From Callorhinus ursinus (taxonomy: Eukaryota; Chordata; Mammalia; Carnivora; Otariidae): DNA of 64,000 bases. This document shows, piece by piece, positions 11,440 to 22,065 of the stretch. Location of the stretch: NCBI RefSeq assembly GCF_003265705.1, contig NW_020312817.1:53018514-53082513 (forward strand), read 5' to 3'. The translations under genes and the position numbers were made by a program. Numbering within the stretch: the stretch's first letter is position 1; the number at the start of each line of letters is the position of its first letter. The notes beneath the pieces were generated by a model. It made no database searches and was not told where the DNA came from. It saw nothing but the letters and a program-made list of their open reading frames with translations.

Positions 11440-11880
11440 CATTTTGCTTAAAAATATATCTTACTATGTATTAAGATACTAGTTGAATAGGGATGCATGG
11501 GTGGCTCAGTCGTTAAGTATCTGCTTTTGGTTCGGGTCATGATCCCAGGGTCCTGGGATCGAGCCCCGTGTCACATCGGGCTCCCTGCTCAGCAGGGAGC
11601 CTGCTTCTCCCTCTCCCACTCTCCCTGCTTGTGTTCTCTCTCTCTCTGAGAAATAAATAAAATCTTAAAAAAAAGATACTAGTTGAATAAATTGTAGTAA
11701 ATATTGCCATATTATGTTGCTGTTAAAAAGAATGAGACATACAGGCAGGTACACACTCACACCCTGATATGGAACAATCTCTAAGATCCGTTATTAAGAG
11801 GAAACTAAGGCAAAGTGCAGAATAGTGTTTGTGGCATGCTAGTATTAGTATTTGTGTGAAAAGGGGGGAGGATTCTATCT
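11440..11880 (+). mobile_element. Old LINE-1 (L1M) ORF2 end relic, split by a SINE
   Basis: After the SINE at 11490-11672 the text CATATTATGTTGCTGTTAAAAAGAATGAG is the usual L1 codons before the ORF2 end, followed by GGAACAATCTCTAAGAT and GCAAAGTGCAGAATAGTGTTTG. No open frame remains. Confidence 0.7.
11490..11672 (+). mobile_element. CAN-SINE, long type, within old L1
   Basis: Perfect 17-bp TSD aagatactagttgaata at 11473-11489 and 11673-11689. Confidence 0.95.
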
Positions 11881-11930
11881 ACTTATTGTACCCAGATTAC
11901 CTCTTGTTTGTTTTGTTTTTGTTTTGTTTT

Positions 11931-12139
11931 TAAAGATGTATTTATTTGAGAGAATGTGCATGTATGAGAGACAGAGAGAAAGTGGGGGGAGGACCAGAGG
12001 GAGAGGGAGAGAATCTCTAGCTGATTCCCCACTGAGCACGGAGGGCCTAATGTGGGGTTCAGTCTCATGACCCTGAGATAATGACGTGAACTGCAATCAA
12101 GAGTTGGATGCTTAACTGACTGAACCACCCATACACCCC
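11931..12139 (-). mobile_element. CAN-SINE, diverged long type
   Basis: AAAGATGTATTTATTTGAGAG to CTGAACCACCCATACACCCC. Confidence 0.85.
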
Positions 12140-12202
12140 AAGCTTTATAATGTTTTAAGTACTTTGCTTTACCCTATAAATATCCTGAAAAGTTGAATGT
12201 AA

Positions 12203-12203
<1 letters not shown>

Positions 12204-12254
<51 letters not shown>

Positions 12255-12277
12255 TGTGGTGTGGTGTGGTGTGTGTA
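12204..12277. repeat. (GT)n microsatellite ending in GTGTG units
   Basis: A pure GT run, then four GTGTG-type units, then GTGTGTAT. The five-base units suggest a later local expansion. Confidence 0.92.
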
Positions 12278-12604
12278 TCAGCAGGGATGGGCTGGGGAAG
12301 CATCAAGTTGTATCTCTAAACTTCACAGGAAAGAGGAAGAAGGAAGGTCCTTTTTGTCTAGTGAATGATCCCTAACTTAATATATTTGGACTTTTGTGTA
12401 TGACATTTTTCTTGAAGTAAAACACATCTCTACTGAGAATGGAACAAAAAAAGAGGAGATTGTGTTTGAAATTGAAGATACCTGTGTATGTCAGGATACC
12501 CACTATTTGTCTCTACTTCCTGTTCATGCACTAGAAATCTTGGAGTCCCCCTTTTATAATCTGTTTCCTGTGTGTTGATTTTGTCTTTCCAAATGGAATA
12601 AATT

Positions 12605-13200
12605 CTTTATTTTTCCCTTTAAGTTTTTATTGTTATGTTAATCACCGTACATTACATCATTAGTTTTTGATGTAGTGTTCCATGATTCATTGTTTGTACA
12701 TAACACCCAGTGCTCCACGCAGAACGTACCCTCTTTAATACCCATCACCAGGCTAACCCATCCCCCAACGCCCCTCCCCTCTAGAACCCTCAGTTTGTTT
12801 TTCAGAGTCCATCATCTCATGGTTTGTCTCCCCCTCCGATTTACTCCCCTTCATTCTTCCTCTCCTGCTATCTTCTTCTTTTTCTTTTTTCTTAAAATAT
12901 GTTGCGTTATTTGTTTCAGAAGTACAGATCTGTGATTCATCAGTCTTGCACAATTCACAGTGCTCACCATAGCACATACCCTCCCCAATGTCTACCACCC
13001 AGCCACCCCATCCCTCCCACCCCCCACCACTCCAGCAACCCTCAGTTTGTTTCCTGAGATTAAGAATTCCTCATATCAGTGAGGTCATATGATACGTCTT
13101 TCTCTGATTGACTTATTTTACTCAGCATAACACCCTCCAGTTCCATCCACGTCGTTGCAAATGGCAAGATCTCATTCCTTTTGATGGCTGCATAATATTC
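12605..13200 (-). mobile_element. Young carnivore LINE-1 3' end, short 5'-truncated copy
   Basis: Reverse complement of the same 3'UTR as the L1 at 3.4 kb. It starts near the tail (TTTTTATTGTTATGTTAATCACC) and ends in the last ORF2 codons (minus strand reads [14 protein letters not shown]). A two-base loss in the GACATGTATCATATG equivalent shifts the ORF2 frame. TSD caaatggaRtaaatt at 12590-12604 and 13200-13214, 14 of 15 identical. Confidence 0.9.
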
Positions 13201-13214
13201 AAATGGAGTAAATT

Positions 13215-14363
13215 GTTGAAGGTGGGAGGCATATCTTATTATATCTTATAGTGACAAGCATAATAGAACTTGCTCAGTAACTACATATTCAAGGAAGAAA
13301 AGAGAGAGGTGGAGAGAGAAAGAAAGAGGCTCCTCTGTCAAAGAGATGATTGCTTTTGGATTTTCTCTGACTTGTTCTCTTTACTAGTAAAGAATTTCTT
13401 CCACTTGTAGACTCAGTGTGTTGGAGGATTTCGTGTGTGTGTGTGTGTGTGTGTGTTGGAGGGATGTTCCCTGCTGAAAGCCCAGGAAAGAGCAGAAGCT
13501 GGAATGGGGTATGAAGGCTGTTGACCTAATGGTGTGTAATGAGACTTCTGTTTTGTATCCCTGAGGAGAATCTCAGATTTCTGACCTGTTCCTAATTTCA
13601 AGCTTGGGTATTCAACTGTCAGCAGGGCAACTGGACCTGTATGTGCCATAGACTTCCTAAACTTAGTAGCATGTGGTAGGAATGTTTGATTAAAGTGACT
13701 TGTCGTTTTTGGTGAGAGTATGTGAAAACTCTTAACACTGGGCCTTGTATATTGTTGGTATCCAAGAGGTGACAGAGAGTATGTGAGAAATATTTTGAAA
13801 CTGTTAAGGTCCCCAGCCTCTGTTCACATGCCTCCTACTCTCAGGCTAAATAGGGGATAAAAACATGGATTCCACCTTTGGGAAGTTGCCAATTCCTTAT
13901 TGGTGGCTTTATGTTCAGGCAAGAAGTGTAATTGGCTTCCACATATCTGACAGCAAGTATATCTGGACCCTGTTCACCAGGTTACTCAAAACCTTACCCC
14001 AGACTGAAAACGTCACCTTGGGTAACATTCTTGGTAGGGACCTAGGCTTGAGCATTTTAGTAGGGAAGGCTGTGAATCTCTAGGGTAGTCATGCAAGGTG
14101 TTGAGTGTATGGGATTGGACATGAGTTTAACTTAGCCAGGATAGATTGTGTGGTGTAGCTGTGGAGGAAGGGATAAAGTAGGGAGTAAAATGGGCTCAGC
14201 TCTGTGTCATTTCTTCTCCTAGGAAGATGTAGGCACTTGTGTGCCAGGGGCAGAGCTCTGGACTGCTGTGGCTAGTCACTTCCCTTTGAGAGTCAGTCTT
14301 ACCTCTGGCTGCCCTGCAAGGCATTTGGGGTTTAGAAGATGAAACAGGGAATCTGAATCAGAT
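13215..14363. other. Unassigned DNA with one (GT)n
   Basis: A GA-rich patch at about 13300-13330 and the GT run at 13433-13456; otherwise unrecognised. Confidence 0.6.
13433..13456. repeat. (GT)n microsatellite
   Basis: Twelve GT units in otherwise unique DNA. Confidence 0.9.
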
Positions 14364-14381
14364 AGCCTTGCTTCAAATCTT

Positions 14382-14577
14382 TTTTTTTTTTTTTAAGATT
14401 TTATTCATTTGAGAGAGAGAGCACAAGTAGTAGGAGGAGAGGCAGAGGGAGATGGAGAAGCAGACCCCCTGCCTAGCTGGAGCCCGACAATGGGACATGA
14501 GACTCAATCCCAGTACCTGGAGATCAAGACCCAAGCTGAAGGCAAACGCCCAACCATCTGGGCCATCTAAGCGTCCC
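14382..14577 (-). mobile_element. CAN-SINE, diverged long type
   Basis: Perfect 18-bp TSD agccttgcttcaaatctt at 14364-14381 and 14578-14595, although the body is quite diverged (ends GGCCATCTAAGCGTCCC). Confidence 0.93.
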
Positions 14578-14863
14578 AGCCTTGCTTCAAATCTTATAGA
14601 TCTGCAAGGAGGAAGTGTGTGTCCTAGGATCTGTTTCCCATGTGCTGAAATAAGGAATCCCATCCAGGTGTATGGAGGTTTCCCTCCATTCTTCTTAGGC
14701 CCCTTCAGCTTGCCTTGATCTTAAGCTTTTATCCTTTTTGCACTATCACTGGCCTGGCATCTGGAAAGAGGAGGGAGAAGGGTGAGGAAGGAAGGGGAGA
14801 GTTAAAGAACTTGTAGGGGTAGGTGGATTTTTGGTCCTTACATCCTTTCTGGAACAAAGTGTA

Positions 14864-15200
14864 GGGGGTGGCTCACTTGATTGGGATCTGACTTTTTTTT
14901 TTTTTAAGATTTTATTTATTTTTTGACGGAGAGAGACAGCGAGAGAGGGAACACAAGCAGGGGAATGGGAGAGGGAGAAGCAGGCTTCCAGCAGAGCAGG
15001 GAGCCCGATGTGGGGCTGGATCCCAGGACCCTGGGGTCATGACCTGAGCCGAAGGCAGAGGCTTAACCATCTGAGCCACCCAGGCACCCCAAGCATCTGA
15101 CTTTTGATTTTAGCCCAGGTCATGATCTCGGGGTGTGGAGCCTGTTTGGGATTTGCTCTCTCTCTCCCTCTGCCCCTCCCCCCCAAGAAATAAATAGATG
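14864..15200 (+). mobile_element. CAN-SINE, older plus-strand copy holding a nested SINE
   Basis: Head GGGGGTGGCTCACTTGATTGG before 14896. The rest resumes at 15106 as GATTTTAGCCCAGGTCATGATCTCGGGG and ends AAATAAATAGATG. Confidence 0.8.
14897..15094 (-). mobile_element. CAN-SINE, long type, nested in an older SINE
   Basis: TSD atctgactttt at 14886-14896 and 15095-15105 is taken from the host SINE. Confidence 0.9.
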
Positions 15201-15339
15201 AAAGTGTAGGTGTGGGGAAAAGGATGAACATGGTGGAGAACAAATAAAGACTGCTGGCACCACTGGTCTGCAGTCAGCCCGGACCCTTGGTTGATATTAT
15301 CAAATTCTTCCTGTGTTGTTCCTCTATGCCATTTAAGGC

Positions 15340-15610
15340 ATAAGCATGTATACACATGTAATTTCATATCAATGGAATCATACCATAATACTGTTTTTTT
15401 CTTTATACCATTTTGTAATCTTTTTTCACCTTTTCCCCTGCTTTATTGAGATATAATTGGCATATAACATTGTGTAAGTTTAGGGTGTACAATATGATGA
15501 TTTGAAACACATACATATTTTTAAATTATTATCACAATATGGTTAACACATCCGTCACCTGACATAGTTCCCTGTTTTTTGTGTGTGTGGTGAGAATCTT
15601 CTCTCATTTT
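15340..15610 (-). mobile_element. Old LINE-1 (L1M) 3' end relic
   Basis: CTTTATTGAGATATAATTGGCATATAACATTGTG and CACATCCGTCACCTGACATAG are the hallmark reverse-complement L1M 3'UTR blocks. Confidence 0.7.
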
Positions 15611-15705
15611 GTAGTTTGTTGTAGACTCCTTATGTAAATAAATGTAGAATAAATGGCTAAATTATATTTTAATGTGAGGATGTACCACAATGCTTTTTAT
15701 TTTTT

Positions 15706-15898
15706 ATTTTTTTTAAGATTTTATTTATTTGAGAGAGAGAGAGAACGAGAGATAGAAAGCACGAGAGGGAAGAGGGTCAGAGGGAGAAGCAGACTCCCTG
15801 CTGAGCAGGAAACCCGACGTGGGACTCGATCCCAGGACTCCAGGATCATGACCTGAGCCGAAGGCAGTTGCCTAACCAACTGAGCCACCCAGGCGCCC
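15706..15898 (-). mobile_element. CAN-SINE, long type
   Basis: TTTAAGATTTTATTTATTTGAG to GAGCCACCCAGGCGCCC; it carries GGGTCAGAGGGAGAAGCAGACTCC, the younger GTCTGCTTCTCC subfamily. Confidence 0.92.
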
Positions 15899-15899
15899 T

Positions 15900-16210
15900 T
15901 ATTTTTTAATATTTAATCTGTTCATCTTATCTCTTATCTATGGGGCTTTCCCTGACTCCCTTACTTAAAATTGTAGCAAACCCCCTTTCTTTCCTGTCTA
16001 CCTTCTCTCCTTTATTTTTCTCTATAGCATTTAACACCCCTTGATATACTCTATACTTTTCTTATTTGTTTATTGCCCAATACCTTCCATTAGAATGTAA
16101 GCTCCATGAAGACAGATTTTTTTTTCTTCTTTTTTTATTCACTGCTTTCTAGCTGTTACGTAGGACAGTTCCTGGTTGGTATTCAGTAAATATTTGTTGA
16201 ATGAACAAAC
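15900..16210 (+). mobile_element. LINE-2 3' end relic
   Basis: GGGCTTTCCCTGACTCCC, TATAGCATTTAACACCCC and ATTAGAATGTAAGCTCCATGAAGAC, ending GGTATTCAGTAAATATTTGTTGAATGAAC. Confidence 0.75.
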
Positions 16211-16259
16211 TTGTTGGACTTTTGGTGTATTTGTTGGACTTTTTATTTGCAGTATTTTT

Positions 16260-16354
16260 TTTTTAAGTGATCTCTGCACCCAGTGTGGGGCTCAAACTCA
16301 GGACCCTGAGATCAAGAGTTGCATACTCTATTGACTGAGCCAGCCAGGTGCCCC
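16260..16354 (-). mobile_element. CAN-SINE, short type
   Basis: Perfect 16-bp TSD tatttgcagtattttt at 16244-16259 and 16355-16370. Confidence 0.93.
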
Positions 16355-16845
16355 TATTTGCAGTATTTTTGTTATTATGTACGTTCTGTGATAAACACCC
16401 TGTATATAATCTTTGTACACTTGTCTACTTATCTCCTTAGGATAAATTCTAAGAAATAGAATGGATCAGTTAAAGGATATGCACATTTAAATTTTTTTTT
16501 TTAAAGATTTTATTTATTTATTTGACAGAGAGAGACACAGCAAGAGAGGGAACATAAGCATGGGGAGTGGCAGAGGGAGAAGCAGGCTTCCCACTGAGCA
16601 GGGAGCCCAGTGCGGGGCTCGATCCCAGCACCCTGGGATCATGACCCAAGCCAAAGGCAGATGTGTAACAACTGAGCCACCCAGGTGCCCCCACATTTAA
16701 AATGTTGATTCATGGAACCAACTACCCTTAGGAATGTTAACTTCTACCAATAGCACATGAGAGTGCCTACACTGTCAGTAATACTGGGTTGTATGTTTTT
16801 CATCTTTCCCATCTGACAGGTGAAAAGTGGTCTTGTCACTATAAT
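16355..16845 (-). mobile_element. Old LINE-1 (L1M) ORF2 relic, left half
   Basis: Reverse-complement ORF2 blocks such as GTACACTTGTCTACTTATCTCCTTAGGATAAATTC and GAACCAACTACCCTTAGGAATG. A SINE (16492-16691) interrupts it. It continues after the MIR as 17105-17830. Confidence 0.7.
16492..16691 (-). mobile_element. CAN-SINE, long type, within old L1
   Basis: TSD cacatttaaa on both sides (16482-16491 and 16692-16701). Confidence 0.92.
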
Positions 16846-17103
16846 ATGGTAGTTGAGAGTGTGACTCTGATAGATGTGATGTGATACGGTATGTGACTCT
16901 GGAGCCAGCCTACGGGGGCCTGAATTCTGACTCAGCCGTAACTGTGTGGCCTTGGGTAAGTCATTTAATTTCTCTTTCTCAGTTTCATCTTTGATAAGGT
17001 AAGCATAATGATAGCACCTGTTTCAGGAAGAATAAGTCAATTAATTTAAATAAAATGCTTCAAATAGTAATGGAGACATGTCACTCAATAAGTATGACTT
17101 AAT
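16845..17103 (+). mobile_element. MIR SINE, nearly full length
   Basis: GACTCTGGAGCCAGCCTACGG through GTGTGGCCTTGGGTAAGTCATTTAATTTCTC to GATAGCACCTG and AATAAGTATGAC. It lies between two halves of one old L1, so it inserted into that L1. Confidence 0.8.
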
Positions 17104-17104
17104 A

Positions 17105-17830
17105 ATTTTTTTTATATTAAAAGATTGAACATCTTTTCAAATGTGTTTTGGTATATTTTTTGAGTCACTTATTCATGTCTTTTTTTTTTTAAGATTTTAC
17201 TTACTTTTTGACAGAGAAAGAGACAGCGAGAGAGGGAACACAAGCAGGGGGAGTGGGAGAGGGAGAAGCAGGCTTCTAGCGGAGCAGGGAGCCTGATGCA
17301 GGGCTCGATCCTGGGACCCCAGGATCATGACCTGAGCTGAAGGCAGACGCTTAACCGACTGAGCCACCCAGGCGCCCCACTTACTCATGTCTTTTGCATA
17401 TTTTCCCAGTAATATTTTCTTAATGACTTGTAAGAGGTAAAGTGTTGACTATAATATAGCAGAAATGTTCCTAGTTTGTCATTTGTCTTTTGACTGTGTT
17501 TATGCAATTTTTTTTTCTTGGGAAGTTTTACATTTTTAGGTAGTCAAAATCTTTTTTTTTTTTTTTTTACGGTTTTTCCTGCTGCTAGGCCAGTATTTAG
17601 AACAGGCATATCTCCTTACCTCAAAAATATAAAAAATAGTTATTCATTCTCTTTGAGTACTTGGTGTGTGTGGGCACATGCATGCGTGCTTTTAAATCTT
17701 TAAATTTAATCTTTAAATCTTTGATCCTTCTGGAACTTATTTTGATATGAAGATAGCAGATGAGATCTGGCTCTATTTCTTTCCATTTGTGTACTGTCCC
17801 AGACCTATTTATTAAAGAAGAAAGACCAGG
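17105..17830 (-). mobile_element. Old LINE-1 (L1M) ORF2 relic, right half
   Basis: GAACATCTTTTCAAATGTGTTTTGG, TTGTCATTTGTCTTTTGACTGTG and CTTTGATCCTTCTGGAACTTATTTTGATATG follow the ORF2 order of the left half at 16355-16845. A SINE interrupts it at 17184-17377. Confidence 0.75.
17184..17377 (-). mobile_element. CAN-SINE, long type, within old L1
   Basis: TSD cacttaYtcatgtctttt at 17166-17183 and 17378-17395, 17 of 18. Confidence 0.95.
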
Positions 17831-18137
17831 AGCCTTTAATCTTTTCTCCCCTCCCCTAATCTGAAAGTAAGATATCCTCGAGATAGGAGGTCTCCATTTC
17901 AGAGAATGAATTTCGTGTTTGGACTCAGTCATTCAGTTGCTAAGCTATGGGATGAATATGCTATGTAAAGCAGTTTGGGATCAGAACTCACGGTTTGACT
18001 AAGCAGTGAAACTGCTGCATTCACTAGGGTAGCTTCTCTGCTGGCTCTTCTCTGGAGGCTTCTTCTAAATGGATCTTAGTTTGAGGACTGCTTTGAAGGG
18101 GCCATTGTTAGTTTGGAATGATAAGTTCTGTGTTCTT

Positions 18138-18327
18138 TTTTTTTTTAAAGATTTATTTGACAGAGAGAGAAACAGCAAGAGAGGGAACATAAGCAGGGGG
18201 AGTGGGAGAGGGAGAAGCAGGCTTCCCGCGGAGCAGGGAGCCCAATGCGGGGCTTGATCCCAGGACCTTGGGACCATGACCTGAGCTGAAGGCAGATGCT
18301 TAACCGACTGAGCCACCCAGGCACCCC
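18138..18327 (-). mobile_element. CAN-SINE, long type
   Basis: TSD aagttYtgtgttctt at 18123-18137 and 18328-18342, 14 of 15. Confidence 0.94.
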
Positions 18328-18604
18328 AAGTTTTGTGTTCTTAAAAAACAAATGAAGTGATTATAGTGGATATTTCCTCACTCCAGCCTGAGAGTATTGG
18401 TAGGGTATTGATGAGGGGGTATCGAATGGTAATGAACACATTGTGTTCTACCTGTGCCCTCATCAGCTCTTTTTTGGAACTCTTGTCCCATCTAGTTTCT
18501 TCCCTCTAATTCAAGATGGAGGGAGAGTGATTCCTATATGACGGAGTGTTCATATATCCCATGGCAGCTATCATTTGCCAAAGATGTCAAAGAAGGGTAG
18601 CTGA

Positions 18605-19215
18605 CTCTTACATGGCATATGCTTTGTGCCAGCAACTGTTCCAAGCACCTTACTTATATGAGGTTTTTATGAGATTGGTGCTCTGTACTAGGTTGAATAG
18701 TGTCCTCCCCAAATTTCATGTCCACCCAGAACCTATGAATGTGATCTTATTTGGAAATAGGATCCTTGTAGATGTAATCAAGTTAAGATGAAGTCATAGT
18801 GGATTAGGATGGGCCCTAATCCAGTGACTGGTGTTCTTATATGAAGAGGGAGATACAAAGAGGGAAGACATCTGTGTGAAGATGGAAGCAGAGATTGGAG
18901 TTGTGCGGCCACAAACCAAGGAATGTCAAGAATTACTGGCAACTACCAGAAGCTGGAAGAGGCAAAGAAAGATTCTTCCCTGGAGCCTTCACAGGGAGCA
19001 TGGCTCTGCTGAAACCTTGATTTTGGACTTCTAGCCTGCAGAACTGTGAGAGAATAAATGTCTTTTGTTTGAAGCCACCCACTTTGTAGTGTTTGTTATA
19101 GCAGCCCTGAGAAACCAACACATACTCTTTTATTACCTCCATTTTCAGATAAGGAAACAGGCCCAGAGAGATCAGATACTTTGAGATCTGTCTAGGCCGC
19201 TGCTCTGCTGGCTGT
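18605..19215 (-). mobile_element. MIR SINE relic, split by a MaLR LTR
   Basis: Left part 18605-18683 (TTTGTGCCAGCAACTGTTCCAAGCACC) and right part 19113-19215 (TTACCTCCATTTTCAGATAAGGAAACAGGCCC) join into one reverse-complement MIR once the LTR is taken out. Confidence 0.7.
18684..19112 (+). mobile_element. Solitary ERVL-MaLR (MLT/MST-type) LTR
   Basis: About 430 bases: GTTGAATAGTGTCCTCCCC at the start, GATGTAATCAAGTTAAGATG, ACCTTGATTTTGGACTTCTAGCCTGCAGAACTGTGAG, an AATAAA signal near 19051, and GCAGCCCTGAGAAACCAACACA at the end. This is the usual LTR order of mammalian MaLR elements. No internal viral sequence is present. The subfamily is not resolved. Confidence 0.75.
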
Positions 19216-19949
19216 GCACTTACTCTGAAGTTCCTGATGTTGCAGTTGTCAGCTCGGCACCTTCACCATGGCTGTCACACCTTCTGGTAGTGCTGGGACT
19301 GAGCTGTTGGAATGGCTCCTTACCTAACACAGCAGGCCACAGCCTTTCCCCATTCTTGCCCATTTCATGCCCTAAAGCAGAAACTCCTCTCAGAGGCTTC
19401 TGGCTGTAATCTGATCATTTCAGCAGATTGCTTCATGACCCCACTCTTCCAGGTGAAATCAGGCTTTTATTTTTCATTTCCATGCAATGTCAGAGAAATG
19501 TGGGTAACAGTTGTGGGGAGGGTCACTTAGCTTCTTCTGGCAATTATTTTTATGCTTCCCATTTTTGGCCTGCTATACTTCCTAGAATTTCTGTCAGTAG
19601 ACAACTCAAGTCGTGGTTGTTTTTGGAGCTTCAGGATGTCACACACAGCTCACGTCACACATATCACAGTTCATGGCTGTGAGCAGAGAAGGAGCAGCAT
19701 CATGACTGCATTGACTCTGAGGGCCCTGGTCACCTGTTCTTGATAAGCCCAACACACCACAGTGGCTCTCTTCTCTGCCAAAGTGAGTGGGGGGATAAGG
19801 ATGTTATCTGACCCAGCCCATCCCCCTGAACAGCTTCTTGTTTGCCCATGGCCTCTTTTGCTGGCATCCCAGAAGGGATCTCTTCCCTTTGCATCCCATT
19901 GTTGGCTGCAGAATCTTGCCTTCTTTCCAATATGAACTTTTTGCTTTGG
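19216..19949. other. Unassigned single-copy DNA
   Basis: Three overlapping short plus-strand frames, none resembling a known protein. Confidence 0.6.
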
Positions 19950-19960
19950 ATCCTGCTCTT

Positions 19961-20165
19961 ACTCTTTTTTTTTTTTTTTTTACTTATTTTTTTGAGAGAG
20001 AGCACGAGAGAAAGCATGAGCAGGGGGAGGAGAAGAGGGAGAGGGACAAGCAGACTGCGCTGAACGCTGAGCCTGAGGTGGGGTTCAATCCACAACCCTG
20101 AGGTGGTGACCTGAGCTGAAACCAGGAGTCAGACACTCAACCCACTAAGCTACCCAGGCACCCCA
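19961..20165 (-). mobile_element. CAN-SINE, diverged long type, first of a tandem pair
   Basis: TSD atcctgctctt at 19950-19960 and 20166-20176. Confidence 0.9.
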
Positions 20166-20176
20166 ATCCTGCTCTT

Positions 20177-20369
20177 CTTTTTTTTAAGATTTTATTTATT
20201 TGACAAAGAGAGACACAGCGAGAGAGGGAACACAAGCAGGGGGAGTGGGAGAGGGAGAAGCAGGCTTCCCACTGAGCAGGGAGCCTGATGTGGGGCTCCA
20301 TCCCAGGACGCTGGGATCATGACCTGAGCCAAAGGCAGACTCTTAACGAGTGAGCCACCCAGGCACCCC
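20177..20369 (-). mobile_element. CAN-SINE, long type, second of the tandem pair
   Basis: Left TSD is the same tcctgctctt at 20167-20176; right copy tcctgctttt at 20370-20379. Confidence 0.92.
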
Positions 20370-20389
20370 TCCTGCTTTTATTCTTAACT

Positions 20390-20512
20390 CTCACTAGACT
20401 GAGCTCCAGGAACTCAGGAACCATATTTGTTTTGTTTGCTGCTGTATCCCAGGACTGAGCAAAGACCTGACACTTCTCTAGCTCCTCAAGAAGTGTTTAT
20501 TGAATGAAGAAT
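20390..20512 (+). mobile_element. LINE-2 3' terminus
   Basis: GACTGAGCTCCAGGAACTCAGG through CTGTATCCCAGGACTGAGC to AAGTGTTTATTGAATGAAG is the last ~120 bases of L2. Confidence 0.65.
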
Positions 20513-21644
20513 TGAATATTGACCTTGAAGCTTTGGAATCCTGGTTTTTCTTGCTTCTTGATAAAGCCAAGGACCAGATTAAGAACTTCAGAGGCCTAAG
20601 CAATAGAAAGATTATGATGTCCCTCATATTTTCAGCCCTCAGTATGTATTTCAAAAACAATATTAAACACAAAATCAGTATAAGGAAATCCAGTGAAGTA
20701 TAAGGAAAATCCAGCAAAATTCTGTTTTTTACCATGGTGACTAATTAGATAAATAGAATTTAAAACATTTGCTATTACTGTCTCTTCTTTGCCAGTTCTC
20801 TAAGCACATGCTTTGGGATAATCCTGTCTGGACCAGTCCTTTCCTCCCCTCGGACTTCACCTTCATTTCCTCTTCATTTCATCTGCTGAAGTTGCCAGCC
20901 AGTTCCTTTCACCCCATAGGGGTGTCTGGCTCCTGAGACCCCAGCCAAGCCTAAATGCCCCAGGTTCCCTGGGGGTTTGCCAAGAAAGTCAAGTAGAACA
21001 TGCACACTGCTAAAGAGTACCTCAGAGAACTTCCATGCTGAATTGTGATTTATAGTCAGCATAGCACATTGTGCCAAGTGATTACACTTGGGCCATTTTT
21101 AGTTGTAATAATCTGCTCCTGTGATCCTGTATGTCCAGACCAGAAATGTTCCTTTGGTCCTTCTTCCTGGATCACTGAGAAGTCAAGACGTAGTCCCACT
21201 CTGCCATCTGTATTAATCTGGCTTTGTTGAAACCAGAGAAGCAAGGTATTCTGGAAGTGTAGAGCCCAGGCCTTCTACAGGCTATTCCAAAGCTGTGACT
21301 GTAATCAAATCTGTTGCTGTTTCATTTCAAAGAGCTTAAAATAGTGTTGGAAACCTCCCAGGAAAAAAGCACCACTGTAACTTCTTGGCTAAGGAAGGGG
21401 TGTGTGCTGGCCAGAGCAGAAGCGATAGCCAAGGCTCCCAAGTTCCTTTCTGGACCTGTTGATTTTAGGTGTGATATTTGGCAATCAGATGCTGTCCTGT
21501 ACCTCTGATGGTTCATCTTCAGCACAGAGAGTGATGTGGGCCATGCTTGTAGAGAGAGAGGCTGACATTGGTCCCCTGTGATCTAGGGGAGCCTCATCAT
21601 TAGATGTCATTTCTTTCATTTGAATTTCTAGTTCTTTTTAACAA
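20513..21644. other. Unassigned single-copy DNA
   Basis: Only the short tandem duplication at 20677-20715. Confidence 0.6.
20677..20715. repeat. Short tandem duplication
   Basis: AGTATAAGGAAATCCAG occurs twice in succession, the second with one extra A. Confidence 0.7.
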
Positions 21645-22052
21645 TTTTTTAAAGATTTTATTTATTTTTAAAAAATATTTATTTATCTGACAGAGAGAGA
21701 GAGAGAGAGAGCAAAAGCAGGAACAAAAGTAGAGGGAGTGGGAAAGGGAGAAGCAGGCTTCCCGCTGAGCAGGGAGCCCGATGCGGGGCTCGATCCCAGG
21801 ACTCTGGGATCATGACCTGAGCTGAGGGCAGACGCTTAATGACCGAGCCACCGAGGCGCCCCAAGATTTTATTTATTTAGAGGGTGAGAGTGAGTGAGGG
21901 GAGAGGCAAGAGAGAGGGAGAGAGAAAATGTCAAGTAGATTCTACATTGAGCACAGAGTCCAGCGTGGGGCTCCATCTCACCACCCTGAGATCATGACCT
22001 GAACCGAAATCAAGAGTCCAACGCTTAACCGACTGAGCCACCCAGGCACCCC
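21645..22052 (-). mobile_element. CAN-SINE, older copy, split by a nested SINE
   Basis: Tail part 21645-21667 and body 21863-22052 (GAGGGTGAGAGTGAGTGAGGG to GAGCCACCCAGGCACCCC). Confidence 0.88.
21668..21862 (-). mobile_element. CAN-SINE, long type, nested
   Basis: TSD aagattttatttattt at 21652-21667 and 21863-21878 is the host SINE's own tail. Confidence 0.92.
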
Positions 22053-22065
22053 TAATTTAAAAACT

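Noticed and set aside
18684..19112. Endogenous retrovirus with coding genes
   Set aside because: Only an LTR is present, and no internal viral reading frame lies nearby.
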